Positions 7,512-15,095 of a DNA stretch of 15,400 nt are shown here, in pieces (within the stretch, counting starts at the first letter, position 1; every line of letters begins with the position of its first letter). The position numbers and the translations under genes were made by a program. The DNA is taken from the NCBI GenBank assembly GCA_025455505.1, contig JALOMK010000013.1:1-15400 (forward strand), written 5' to 3'. A model generated the notes under the pieces. That model had not been told where the DNA came from. It ran no database searches and saw only the letters and a program-made list of their open reading frames with translations. The stretch is from Bacteroidales bacterium. GTDB lineage: Bacteria > Bacteroidota > Bacteroidia > Bacteroidales > VadinHA17.

Positions 7512-7943
7512 ATGGCTTATAATACTTCATTCGGAAGCCGCACGGGGAAAGTGACGTGCAGCGATAAAGACGTTTTCACTTTTGCGAGCGATATAAGGAA
7601 CTTCGGGCAGTTCGTCCCTGAAGGGACAGTAACAAACTTCGCAGCAGAAAAGGATTCATGTTCATTTTCAGTGAGCATGATCGGCACTGTTTCGGTGCGC
7701 ATTGCATCAAAGACGGAGTTCAGCAGCGTGATTTTTGAGGGCGATGCCCTGAACAAGGAGGATTTCAGGCTTAGCCTTGAAATATCCGGGGAGTCCGCTC
7801 AGTCAGCCTGTGTAAAGGTAACGGTTGACGCCGATCTTAATCCCATGCTGAAAATTGTTGCTTCCAGGCCGCTGGAGCGCTTCCTGGAGATACTGATTGA
7901 AAAGATGGAAAGTTTCAGGGGCTGGAAGGAGATAAGGGAATAA
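7512..7943 (+). CDS. SRPBCC/START-like small protein
   Basis: A 143-residue soluble protein, probably a helix-grip (SRPBCC, polyketide cyclase/START-like) ligand-binding fold. I see an N-terminal beta strand and helix (VFTFASDIRNFGQFVPE), a central run of alternating beta strands, and a long C-terminal helix (about residues 120-137, RPLERFLEILIEKMESF) that would close the cavity. Proteins of this kind sit next to pyrE in Bacteroidetes and are usually listed as 'SRPBCC family'. No ligand or catalytic residue can be named. The gene lies 15 nt after pyrE, and its last 29 nt overlap the 3' end of birA on the other strand. Confidence 0.65.
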   Translation: MAYNTSFGSRTGKVTCSDKDVFTFASDIRNFGQFVPEGTVTNFAAEKDSCSFSVSMIGTVSVRIASKTEFSSVIFEGDALNKEDFRLSLEISGESAQSACVKVTVDADLNPMLKIVASRPLERFLEILIEKMESFRGWKEIRE

Positions 7944-8673
7944 GCTCAATTTCCTTGAAGTAATAACTATCTGTGACCCGGTTTTCCCGCTCCACCCTGA
8001 GCCGTCCTTCCTTGTCGATTCCCCTGATAATGCCTCCGAACCTGCCGCCCTTGTCGCTGAACCATGAAAGTTCACCAAGCCTGTAGAGATGAGAGGCATA
8101 CTCCTCCTCCAGTTCTGCAGTTTTGCCCGTCCTCAGCTGCATGTAGCGCCTGTCGAGGCAGGCGGCCAGCCTTGTCACAGAAACAGTGCGGTCGTAGGTA
8201 AGGCCTGTCAGGTTCTTTAGTGATATTGCCTTTCCTGCGGAAGGAGTGAACTTCTCCTGGTTGAGATTCAGCCCTATGCCCGCTATGCAATTTTCAATTG
8301 AGTTTCCGCTTAGTGCATTTTCAATCAATATACCTGCTATTTTGTCATTCCCTGCATAAATGTCATTCGGCCATTTTATTTTTATATTTTTGGCCTCCCC
8401 TGCAACAAAATCACGGATGCCAAGCGAAAGAGCCACTGTGATGACGAACTGTCTGTCGGCAGCTATCATGTAAGGAAAGAGGATTACGCTCATAAGGATG
8501 TTCATGCCTGCTTCGCTCTCCCAGGTGTTTCCGGCCTGGCCTCTTCCGGCGCTCTGGTAGCCGGCGCTTATTATTGTTCCCTCATTTATCCTGCTGCTCC
8601 TTAACAGCACTGCTGCATGGCTGTTTGTTGATTGCAGGCTGTCGAAACTGATTATTTCTGATCCTATTATCAT
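7915..8673 (-). CDS. birA: Biotin--[acetyl-CoA-carboxylase] ligase (monofunctional)
   Basis: Activates biotin to biotinyl-AMP and attaches it to the carrier lysine of biotin-dependent carboxylases. The 252-residue product begins directly with the catalytic domain (DSLQSTNSHA). The biotinyl-AMP loop GRGQ is at residues 43-46. KWPNDIY at 100-106 and KIAGILIE from Lys111 supply the ATP and biotin contacts. A short C-terminal SH3-like domain follows (about 205-245). The N-terminal winged-helix DNA-binding domain of E. coli BirA is missing, so this is an enzyme only and not a repressor. It overlaps the SRPBCC gene tail-to-tail by 29 nt and is divergent from rsfS. Confidence 0.94.
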   Translation of the reverse strand: MIIGSEIISFDSLQSTNSHAAVLLRSSRINEGTIISAGYQSAGRGQAGNTWESEAGMNILMSVILFPYMIAADRQFVITVALSLGIRDFVAGEAKNIKIKWPNDIYAGNDKIAGILIENALSGNSIENCIAGIGLNLNQEKFTPSAGKAISLKNLTGLTYDRTVSVTRLAACLDRRYMQLRTGKTAELEEEYASHLYRLGELSWFSDKGGRFGGIIRGIDKEGRLRVERENRVTDSYYFKEIELIPLSPSSP

Positions 8674-8768
8674 AACCCTGGGTTTGCCTGTTTACAGTAT
8701 ATCAAACCATGACAGCATTAACTGCCATTTTTTATTGGCATTGAAATTGCAAATCGCTATTACAGTGC

Positions 8769-8776
8769 CAAAAATA
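8769..8776 (-). promoter_or_regulatory. Candidate reverse-strand -7 box (TATTTTTG) for birA
   Basis: Read on the reverse strand this is TATTTTTG, matching TAnnTTTG. It lies about 95 nt upstream of the birA ATG in the divergent spacer 8674-8825. No TTTG is found at the proper -33 distance, so this is a weak call. Confidence 0.25.
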
Positions 8777-8789
8777 CAGATAAAAGTGG

Positions 8790-8797
8790 TACTTTTG
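8790..8797 (+). promoter_or_regulatory. Candidate -7 box (TACTTTTG) for the rsfS-ftsH operon
   Basis: TACTTTTG matches TAnnTTTG and ends 28 nt before the rsfS ATG, giving a short leader of about 20 nt. The -33 box is not recognisable. Position and sequence fit the start of the long operon through ftsH, cdsA, psd and the flavo-diiron gene. Confidence 0.5.
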
Positions 8798-8825
8798 CGA
8801 CTTAATATCAAAGTGATATATATTA

Positions 8826-9215
8826 ATGGGAAAGAAGCCTGACGAAACAAAGATACTGCTCGACAGCATAGCAAAGGGAATATTTGAGAAAAAGGGTAAC
8901 GATGTTATTAAAATAGATCTCAGAAAGCTCGAAAACAGAATAGCTGATTATTTTGTTATATGTCATGGATCATCCACAACCCAGGTGAGCGCAATCTGCG
9001 ATTCAGTCGAGGATGCGGTGAGGGCAGGGGCAGGGCAGAAGCCAAGGCATGTTGAAGGGCTCGACAACTGTTTTTGGGTCCTGCTCGATTTCGGCGATGC
9101 CATTGTGCATATATTTCTTGAGGAATACAGGAATTTTTATTCGCTAGAGTCGCTGTGGGCTGATGCCAGGACAGAAAAAGTGCAGGAAAAAATAGAGAAG
9201 GGAAAATTGTTATGA
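8826..9215 (+). CDS. rsfS: Ribosome silencing factor RsfS (Iojap/DUF143)
   Basis: Binds ribosomal protein L14 on the free 50S subunit and blocks joining with 30S, lowering translation in starvation. The 129-residue length is typical. Family motifs are DVIKIDLRKLENRIADYFVICHG-like (about residues 26-48), SSTTQVSAI, and the GLDNCFWVLLDFGDAIVHIF block (about 78-97), followed by YRNFYSLESLW. It is the first gene of the operon, and its stop overlaps the ftsH ATG by 4 nt (ATGA). Confidence 0.94.
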   Translation: MGKKPDETKILLDSIAKGIFEKKGNDVIKIDLRKLENRIADYFVICHGSSTTQVSAICDSVEDAVRAGAGQKPRHVEGLDNCFWVLLDFGDAIVHIFLEEYRNFYSLESLWADARTEKVQEKIEKGKLL

Positions 9216-11353
9216 CAGAAAAGACAGATAATAATCAGGGCACAGGTAAGGGACCTGACAAGAAGCTAAAACCGGGGTTCAATACTAACTGGATTTTTGC
9301 AATACTTGCTTTGTCGCTGATAATGATGCAGTTCCTGTTCGGGGGCAGCACGGCGCTCAAGACGAACAAGAACGAGATCAAGGAAATGGTGAAGAACCGC
9401 GACATTGAAAAGATTATCGTTGTAAATGAGAAAACCGCCGAGATTTACCTTAAGAAGGAAGCCGTAGAGTCAGGAAGGTACCCGAAGCTTCCGAAACCCG
9501 CTACAGGTTTCGGGCTGGCGGCTCCCAAGCCTCACTATACATACAACATAGGCGATGCGGGCAGCTTTGAACCGTGGCTTCTCGAGATTCAGAAAGGAGC
9601 TGAATACCAGGAAGGCGAGCTCATCTACCCCGAGTTTATTACAAAGAAGAACTACTTCGTTGAGATATTGGGATGGCTTCTTCTGCCGGCAATACTTATA
9701 TTCTTCTGGTTGTTCATGATGCGGAGGATGGCAGGCGGAGGAGCCGGCGGTGCAGGTGGCATTTTCAACGTTGGCAAATCGAGGGCACAGATATTCGACA
9801 AGGATACAAACGTGAAGCTTAATTTCAACGATGTGGCGGGGCTCGAGGAGGCAAAGACAGAGGTAATGGAAATAGTCGATTTTCTCAAGAACCCGAAAAA
9901 ATACACAAGCCTCGGCGGTAAGATTCCAAAAGGCGCTCTCCTCATCGGACCTCCCGGTACAGGTAAGACTATGCTTGCAAAGGCTGTGGCAGGCGAGGCC
10001 AATGTTCCTTTCTTCTCGATCTCGGGATCAGACTTTGTTGAGATGTTTGTCGGTGTGGGTGCATCAAGGGTGAGAGATCTCTTCAAGCAGGCGAAGGAAA
10101 AAGCTCCCTGCATAGTTTTCATTGACGAGATCGATGCTGTAGGACGCGCAAGGGGACGGAATGCAAATTTCGGGTCGAACGACGAGAGGGAAAACACGCT
10201 GAACCAGCTGCTTACTGAAATGGACGGGTTCGGGACCAATCTCGGCGTGATAATTCTGGCTGCCACAAACAGGGCCGATATCCTCGACAGGGCGCTTATG
10301 CGTGCCGGACGGTTCGACAGGCAGATACATGTTGAACTTCCGGATCTGCCGGAAAGAGAGGCTATCTTCAAGGTCCACCTGCGACCCATAAAGCTCGACA
10401 AGGATTTTGACATAGGTTTCCTCGCAAAGCAGACACCGGGATTTTCGGGGGCAGATATTGCAAACGTCTGCAATGAAGCAGCTCTTATTGCTGCCCGGAA
10501 GAACAAGACAGTGGTTGAAAAACAGGATTTTCTCGATGCCGTCGACAGGATAGTGGGAGGGCTTGAGCGAAAGACGAAAATAATATCCCCCGAGGAGAAG
10601 AAGACAATAGCCTATCACGAAGCAGGTCATGCTACGGTAAGCTGGCTGCTCGAACATGCCAGTCCGCTCCTTAAGGTTACAATTATCCCGAGGGGCCGCG
10701 CCCTTGGGGCAGCCTGGTATCTTCCTGAAGAACGACAGCTGACTACCCGCGAACAGATACTCGATGAGATGGCCTATGCCCTTGGCGGCAGGGCTGCAGA
10801 AGAGCTCATGTTCAACAAGATATCCACCGGGGCCCTTAGTGATCTGGAGAAAATAACAAAGCAGGCCTATGCAATGGTAACTTTCTTCGGGATGAGCGAG
10901 AAAGTCGGGAACATTAGTTTCTACGACTCCTCCGGACAGTCTGATTTCGGGCTCACAAAGCCTTACAGTGAAAAGACTGCCGAACTCATCGACAGGGAGG
11001 TTAAGCTTATTATTGACGAATCGTATGAGAGGGCAAAATCTGTTCTTAAAAACAATATAAAGGGGCTTACTGAACTTGCCGAGCTGCTTCTCGAAAAGGA
11101 AGTTATCTTCAGCGAGGACCTCGAGAGGATATTCGGGAAAAGAAAAGCTGAGCAGCTCAGGGAGCTAAGGGAGGCATCGGAGAATCCTAAAGGAAAACTT
11201 CCTGAAAAGGCAGCCGAGGCAGGTACGGAGATTGAAAAAGCTTCGAAGACAGGGTCAGATGCAGCCCCGGAGGCAAAGCCCGGCAAAAAAGCGGAGAAGA
11301 AATCCGGAGAAACAAAATCAAAAAAGAAAAAGATCAACCAGGAGGAGTCTTGA
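9212..11353 (+). CDS. ftsH: ATP-dependent zinc metalloprotease FtsH
   Basis: A membrane-anchored AAA+ metalloprotease of 713 residues that extracts and degrades membrane and short-lived cytosolic proteins. TM1 is at about residues 26-43, a periplasmic domain at 44-148 and TM2 at about 150-171, then a Gly-rich linker. The AAA+ module has Walker A GPPGTGKT at 246-253, Walker [10 protein letters not shown], and the second region of homology ending RAGRFDR. The zinc site is HEAGH at 469-473, with Asp544 (GALSDLE) as the likely third ligand. A low-complexity Lys/Glu/Ala tail covers about the last 70 residues, as is common in Bacteroidetes FtsH. The gene overlaps rsfS (ATGA) and cdsA (TTGA). The tail contains an in-phase A AAA AAG heptamer near the stop (see findings). 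Confidence 0.98.
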   Translation: MTEKTDNNQGTGKGPDKKLKPGFNTNWIFAILALSLIMMQFLFGGSTALKTNKNEIKEMVKNRDIEKIIVVNEKTAEIYLKKEAVESGRYPKLPKPATGFGLAAPKPHYTYNIGDAGSFEPWLLEIQKGAEYQEGELIYPEFITKKNYFVEILGWLLLPAILIFFWLFMMRRMAGGGAGGAGGIFNVGKSRAQIFDKDTNVKLNFNDVAGLEEAKTEVMEIVDFLKNPKKYTSLGGKIPKGALLIGPPGTGKTMLAKAVAGEANVPFFSISGSDFVEMFVGVGASRVRDLFKQAKEKAPCIVFIDEIDAVGRARGRNANFGSNDERENTLNQLLTEMDGFGTNLGVIILAATNRADILDRALMRAGRFDRQIHVELPDLPEREAIFKVHLRPIKLDKDFDIGFLAKQTPGFSGADIANVCNEAALIAARKNKTVVEKQDFLDAVDRIVGGLERKTKIISPEEKKTIAYHEAGHATVSWLLEHASPLLKVTIIPRGRALGAAWYLPEERQLTTREQILDEMAYALGGRAAEELMFNKISTGALSDLEKITKQAYAMVTFFGMSEKVGNISFYDSSGQSDFGLTKPYSEKTAELIDREVKLIIDESYERAKSVLKNNIKGLTELAELLLEKEVIFSEDLERIFGKRKAEQLRELREASENPKGKLPEKAAEAGTEIEKASKTGSDAAPEAKPGKKAEKKSGETKSKKKKINQEES

Positions 11354-12192
11354 ACAATTTTTTCAGAAGAACGCTCACAGGAGCCTGGATAGTAATTTTT
11401 GTCCTGGGCGGATTCTGGCTTCATCCGGTTACATTCTTCCTGTCGGGACTTATACTCCTTGCCGGAACTCAGTTAGAATATCACCAGATTATAAGGGGCT
11501 CGGGAATCAGGACACAGGTCATACCCGCGATTGTGACCGGGATATTCGCTTATGTGCTCTCAACGCTTTGTGCCCTTGAATTGCTGGCCGCAAAGTATAT
11601 GCTGCTCCTTATTCCGGTGGGAGGCATTATAATGGTAATTGAGCTCTACAGGAAGCAGGAAAAACCCTTCGACTCAATAGCCCATACCTTCCTTGCCGTA
11701 TTATACACAGCACTGCCCTTTTCTCTGTTTCCCTTTGCGGCATTCGGGCAAAGCGGACTTCAACCCCTTGTCAGCAGCTGGGATATTGAGTTTTCGCCCG
11801 GCCTGATAATCGGGTTCTTCATTCTTATCTGGGCCAATGACACGGGGGCTTATTTGGCAGGCATTACTTTCGGACGGAATAAGCTTTTCGAGAGGATCTC
11901 TCCCAAAAAGACATGGGAAGGCTTTGCGGGAGGTCTTATCCTGGCTGCCCTCGCCGGCTGGCTTTTGTCGGGCTGGCTCGGGGTCACAGGTAAACCGGAA
12001 TGGGTAGCCATGGCCGGAATTGTGTCAATCGCAGGAACATTCGGCGACCTTGTCGAATCGATGCTAAAGCGAAGTGCCGGGGTTAAGGATTCCGGAACTT
12101 TCATGCCCGGGCACGGGGGCTTTCTCGACCGCTTCGACAGTGCGCTTATTGCCTTCCCTCCTGCATATCTTTTTATTTCCCTTATTGGATGA
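11350..12192 (+). CDS. cdsA: Phosphatidate cytidylyltransferase (CDP-diacylglycerol synthase)
   Basis: Makes CDP-diacylglycerol from phosphatidate and CTP, the branch-point precursor of bacterial phospholipids. The 280-residue protein is strongly hydrophobic with about eight membrane segments. The CDS signature is at residues 237-263: SMLKR, KDSG, PGHGG and LDRFD, including the metal-binding acidic residues. ANDTGAYLAG and PKKTWEGFAGG precede it. Translation starts at a TTG that overlaps the ftsH stop (TTGA). A strong Shine-Dalgarno AGGAGGAG at 11340-11347, inside the end of ftsH, supports this start. Psd follows after 39 nt, consistent with a lipid-synthesis pair. Confidence 0.95.
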   Translation: MNNFFRRTLTGAWIVIFVLGGFWLHPVTFFLSGLILLAGTQLEYHQIIRGSGIRTQVIPAIVTGIFAYVLSTLCALELLAAKYMLLLIPVGGIIMVIELYRKQEKPFDSIAHTFLAVLYTALPFSLFPFAAFGQSGLQPLVSSWDIEFSPGLIIGFFILIWANDTGAYLAGITFGRNKLFERISPKKTWEGFAGGLILAALAGWLLSGWLGVTGKPEWVAMAGIVSIAGTFGDLVESMLKRSAGVKDSGTFMPGHGGFLDRFDSALIAFPPAYLFISLIG

Positions 12193-12207
12193 TAAGGGAG
12201 ACTTGAT

Positions 12208-12215
12208 TAGCTTTG
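12208..12215 (+). promoter_or_regulatory. Candidate internal promoter -7 box (TAGCTTTG) before psd
   Basis: TAGCTTTG matches TAnnTTTG. ATTG at 12184-12187 lies 20 nt upstream, a three-of-four match to the -33 TTTG. The 39-nt gap between cdsA and psd is the largest inside this operon, so a secondary promoter for psd and the flavo-diiron gene is possible. The leader would be about 10 nt. Confidence 0.35.
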
Positions 12216-12231
12216 TGCAAATTTTTAACGG

Positions 12232-12894
12232 ATGACCATTCATAAGGAAGGATATAAAATACTCGGATTCGGGCTCATTGGGCTTGTTGTTCTGAACATT
12301 GCAATTGGTCTTTTTTTGCCGGGAAACATTTTTGCAAGGTGGTTTTTTATACTTGGATCAGCAGCATTTTACATATTCCTTCTCTTTTTTTTCAGATGGC
12401 CCCACAGGCATATTGAACCGGCCCTGGACCTGGTCTATGCCCCTGCCGACGGCAAGGTTGTTGTAATAGAGGAGACTGAGGAAAATGAATATTTCAAAGA
12501 TGTGCGCCTGCAAGTCTCAATATTCATGTCACCCTTCAACGTTCACAGCAACAGGTACCCGGTGTCGGGGAAAATAAAGTACGTAAAGTACCACCATGGA
12601 AGGTACATGGTTGCATGGCACCCGAAATCTTCAGAGCTTAACGAAAGGAGCTCAGTTGTTATTGAAGCAGCCGACGGCACCGAGATACTTGTAAGACAGA
12701 TAGCAGGAGCAGTGGCAAGGCGCATTGTTACATATTCACGACCAGAACAGCTTGTGACCCAGGGGGAAGAACTGGGTTTCATCAAGTTCGGATCGAGAGT
12801 CGATATCTTCCTCCCGAGGGGAACCGAAGTGGAGGTGCCCATCCTACAGCAGGTAAGGGCAAACAAGAGTATAATTGCAAAGATTGGAAAGTGA
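12232..12894 (+). CDS. psd: Phosphatidylserine decarboxylase, short proenzyme form
   Basis: Converts phosphatidylserine to phosphatidylethanolamine at the membrane. The 220-residue length fits the short PSD-A class. Two hydrophobic segments occur at about residues 11-30 and 34-54. APADGKVVV (about 70-78) and FMSPFNVHSNRYP (about 98-110) with its conserved His are family signatures. Self-cleavage should occur in FGSR between Gly187 and Ser188, making the pyruvoyl group on the alpha chain; the E. coli motif is LGST. With cdsA immediately upstream the operon encodes two steps of phosphatidylethanolamine synthesis; phosphatidylserine synthase (pssA) is not in the window. Confidence 0.94.
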   Translation: MTIHKEGYKILGFGLIGLVVLNIAIGLFLPGNIFARWFFILGSAAFYIFLLFFFRWPHRHIEPALDLVYAPADGKVVVIEETEENEYFKDVRLQVSIFMSPFNVHSNRYPVSGKIKYVKYHHGRYMVAWHPKSSELNERSSVVIEAADGTEILVRQIAGAVARRIVTYSRPEQLVTQGEELGFIKFGSRVDIFLPRGTEVEVPILQQVRANKSIIAKIGK

Positions 12895-12901
12895 GGAAGC
12901 G

Positions 12902-14146
12902 ATGAGAGCGAAAGACGACAATATTATAGATATAACCGATGACGTTAAATGGATAGGGGTGCTTGACTATGATATCAAGACCTTCGACATTATAATGCAT
13001 ACAAACTACGGTACCACATATAATTCATATTTCATTAATGCCCGCAGGAAAGCAATAGTGGAAGTTGCAAAGGAGAAGTTCAGCGATGTCTACCTTGCCA
13101 AACTCAGGCAGCTTACTGATCCTGCTGAGATAGAATACATAATTCTCGATCATACGGAGCCGGATCATTCCGGCAGCCTCGGGCTTCTGCTCAGCTTAGC
13201 GCCTGATGCTGTTGTTGTCGGCAGCGGTAGCGCCATTCGCTACCTCGAGGATATAGTAAATGTGCCTTTCAGGTCGATGACAGTAAAGGATGGCGATGTA
13301 CTCGATCTGGGGGACAAGAACCTGAGGTTCATATCAGCCCCCAACCTTCACTGGCCCGATTCAATATATACATACCTTGTTGAGGACAGGGTGCTGTTCA
13401 CCTGCGATTCTTTCGGGGCTCATTATTGCAGCCCCGACATGTTTGCAGATTTCAACGGTGCCTATCAGGAGTCGTTCAGGTATTATTTTGATGTTATCCT
13501 GAAGCCCTTCAGCAGGTTCATGCTCCGGGCAATTGACAGGATCAGGCCGCTCACAATTGATTACATATGCCCAGGCCACGGTCCGGTTCACAGCGATTCA
13601 ATCGCCAGGGCAGTGGAGCTGAGCGAGGAGTTGTCGAAGGAGTACATGAAGCTTTCGCAGGAGCGAAGCCACAGGAATGTTCTCATTGCCTATATCTCAG
13701 CCTATGGCTATACAAAGGATGCAGCAGCGCTGATAGGTGAAGGGATCTCGGAAACAGAAGACATCGCCCTGGATATTTGTGATATCGAGAATATGCCGGA
13801 TGCGGAGCTTGATGAAAAGCTTACCTGGGCCGATGCCCTTCTTGTTGGATCACCTACCATTAACCAGAATACGCTTCTTCCGGTTTACAGGCTTTTCTCC
13901 CTTGTCAACCCTATCAGGGACAAGGGAAAGCTTGGCAGCGCATTCGGGTCATACGGCTGGAGCGGTGAGGCCTCCAGGATAATCCTTGAGAATATGAGGC
14001 AGCTTAAATTCAAGGTCTTCGAGGATGCCCTGATCTTCAAGTTTGCTCCAGGAGCCGACAAAGCAGAACAGCTGAGGCAGTTCGGCCGTACCTTCGCAGA
14101 GAAATTTGACATTGAGTGCAATCAAATTAAAAATCCCGGCTTCTGA
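12902..14146 (+). CDS. Flavo-diiron protein (FprA/ROO-type flavoprotein; O2/NO reductase)
   Basis: A 414-residue cytosolic A-type flavoprotein that reduces O2 to water or NO to N2O in anaerobes. The N-terminal beta-lactamase-like domain has the diiron ligands His84, Glu86 and Asp88-His89 (HTEPDH), His150 (LHWPD), Asp169 (CDSFGAH) and His226 (PGHGPVH), so the site is complete. From about residue 260 comes a flavodoxin domain with an FMN phosphate loop (SAYGYTKDAA), VGSPTINQN and SYGWSGE. There is no C-terminal rubredoxin domain, so an external electron donor is needed. I chose ATG 12902 because GAGGAAG at 12893-12899 precedes it and overlaps the psd stop. An ATG at 12875 would overlap psd by 20 nt and add nine residues. 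Confidence 0.93.
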   Translation: MRAKDDNIIDITDDVKWIGVLDYDIKTFDIIMHTNYGTTYNSYFINARRKAIVEVAKEKFSDVYLAKLRQLTDPAEIEYIILDHTEPDHSGSLGLLLSLAPDAVVVGSGSAIRYLEDIVNVPFRSMTVKDGDVLDLGDKNLRFISAPNLHWPDSIYTYLVEDRVLFTCDSFGAHYCSPDMFADFNGAYQESFRYYFDVILKPFSRFMLRAIDRIRPLTIDYICPGHGPVHSDSIARAVELSEELSKEYMKLSQERSHRNVLIAYISAYGYTKDAAALIGEGISETEDIALDICDIENMPDAELDEKLTWADALLVGSPTINQNTLLPVYRLFSLVNPIRDKGKLGSAFGSYGWSGEASRIILENMRQLKFKVFEDALIFKFAPGADKAEQLRQFGRTFAEKFDIECNQIKNPGF

Positions 14147-14156
14147 CCGGGATTTT
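14130..14156. terminator. Bidirectional terminator between the flavo-diiron gene and hsp20
   Basis: A 10-bp perfect stem, AAAATCCCGG (14130-14139) with CCGGGATTTT (14147-14156), and a 7-nt loop. The loop contains the TGA stop of the flavo-diiron gene (14144-14146). On the forward strand only four T follow; on the reverse strand the stem ends in TTTTTAATTTG, a better tract. It sits between convergent genes and can serve both. Confidence 0.78.
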
Positions 14157-14173
14157 CTGTTGCATGATTAAGC

Positions 14174-14599
14174 TTATGAAATCTTGATCTGGCGGGAGAT
14201 CTTTGATTTTTCCTCTTCCTCTTTCGGGATCTCAACATAGAGTATCCCATCCCTGTAACTTGCAGAAATCTTGTCTTTGTTTACATTGTCGGGGATGTAG
14301 AAACTCCTGCAGAATGAAGTGAAACTGAATTCCTTGCGCTTGTATCCCTCGCTCTTTTCCTCACTCTCGTTCTTTGTCTCGGTCGAGATTGTAAGAAGAT
14401 CCTCGTTTACGTCGATCTTGAGATCGTTCTTGTTCATCCCGGGAACAGCAAGCTCGAGTGTGTAGTTCTTTTCATCTTCCCTTATGTTCACGGCAGGCAG
14501 CGAGCCTGAACGTGAAGGTGTAAAGCTGAAGAAATCATCGTCAAAAAGATTTGACATGTAGAAAGGCTTGTAGCTTCTTCTTGTAAGTGATGGTAACAT
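14174..14599 (-). CDS. Hsp20/alpha-crystallin small heat-shock protein
   Basis: An ATP-independent holdase chaperone of 141 residues. A short N-terminal arm (MLPSLTRRSYKPFY, then an FDDDFFSF aromatic/acidic patch) precedes the alpha-crystallin domain, about residues 35-126. Domain signatures are ELAVPGM near 49-55, SFxRSFYIPDNV-like near 95-106, and A-x4-G-I-L at 113-120. The C-terminal I-x-I anchor is Ile138-Lys-Ile140. I chose the ATG at 14599 because AAAGGAGG stands 8 nt before it; the frame stays open upstream to 14656 with no family similarity. The long leader (14600-14685) and the palindrome beyond it suggest stress regulation. Confidence 0.93.
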   Translation of the reverse strand: MLPSLTRRSYKPFYMSNLFDDDFFSFTPSRSGSLPAVNIREDEKNYTLELAVPGMNKNDLKIDVNEDLLTISTETKNESEEKSEGYKRKEFSFTSFCRSFYIPDNVNKDKISASYRDGILYVEIPKEEEEKSKISRQIKIS

Positions 14600-14685
14600 G
14601 GCTTTGTCCTCCTTTATTTTTAAGTTTAACATTATTTGTTTGTTTACATCACTCACTTTTCAAACTCCGTTCCAAATCATTAAAG

Positions 14686-14732
14686 CTGACAAAATGACGC
14701 TTGTCATGAAATTATGACAGACAATTTGTCAG
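14686..14732. promoter_or_regulatory. Nested palindrome of TGACA/TGTCA motifs in the hsp20-permease spacer
   Basis: The core is TGTCAT-GAAATT-ATGACA (14702-14719), a perfect 6-bp inverted repeat with a 6-nt spacer. Around it, CTGACA (14686-14691) mirrors TGTCAG (14727-14732) almost about the same centre. GACAA-T-TTGTC (14720-14730) and TGAC-GCTT-GTCA (14695-14706) are further inverted repeats. It lies about 87 nt upstream of hsp20 and about 67 nt upstream of the permease, so it could control either. Operator function is inferred; no CIRCE sequence is present. Confidence 0.6.
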
Positions 14733-14751
14733 TTTGTAACCAGGGATACTT

Positions 14752-14784
14752 TTTAGTGAAATCGGAAAATTTAAATTAGGTTTG
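14752..14784 (+). promoter_or_regulatory. Candidate promoter for the AI-2E-type permease (TTTA-N21-TAGGTTTG)
   Basis: TAGGTTTG at 14777-14784 matches TAnnTTTG, and TTTA at 14752-14755 lies 21 nt upstream with one mismatch to TTTG. The start codon at 14799 is only 14 nt beyond, so the transcript would have a very short leader that barely contains the AAAGGAA ribosome site. Tentative. Confidence 0.35.
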
Positions 14785-14798
14785 TAAAAGGAAACCCA

Positions 14799-15095
14799 AT
14801 GCGGATGAATACCACTTTCAGGAACATACTCCTCTTTGCAGGTCTTTTGCTTCTTCTCTCGCTTGTCTGGTTTTTCAGAAGCATAGTTGTCTACATACTT
14901 ATTTCAGGAGTATTGTCGATAATGGGGAGGCCCCTTGTGGACCTGTTCTGCAGGATACGGATTGGAAGGTTTTCTTTTCCTCGAGCGCTTGGTGCCTTGC
15001 TGACACTGATTGTAATATGGGGCTTTTTCGTTATCTTCTTCTCGATATTTGTCCCGCTTTTAACAGAGCAGATAAATTTCTTTTCGACTATCGAC
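14799..15095 (+). CDS. AI-2E family permease, N-terminal fragment (interrupted at a probable junction)
   Basis: The first 99 residues match the N-terminus of AI-2E/PerM-family transporters. There is a hydrophobic segment at about 9-27, then VVYILISGVLSIMGRPLVD, a basic IRIGRFSFPRALG linker, a long hydrophobic segment (about 66-88) and PLLTEQINFFSTID. These proteins are normally about 350 residues with eight membrane segments. ATG 14799 is preceded by AAAGGAA; a second ATG lies two codons on. After residue 99 the permease similarity stops and an unrelated sequence continues in the same frame to the window edge, so the remaining roughly 250 residues are missing. The substrate is unknown; members include proposed autoinducer-2 exporters and Na+/H+ antiporters. 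Confidence 0.8.

Noticed and set aside
9652..10506. 284-codon open frame on the reverse strand
   Set aside because: It lies entirely antisense to ftsH. Its product is a Ser/Pro/Ala-rich string with no recognisable motif, as expected from the codon pattern of the true gene.
11285..11291. Another AAAAAAG heptamer in the ftsH tail
   Set aside because: It is read as AAA AAA G, out of the X XXY YYZ phase needed for -1 slippage.
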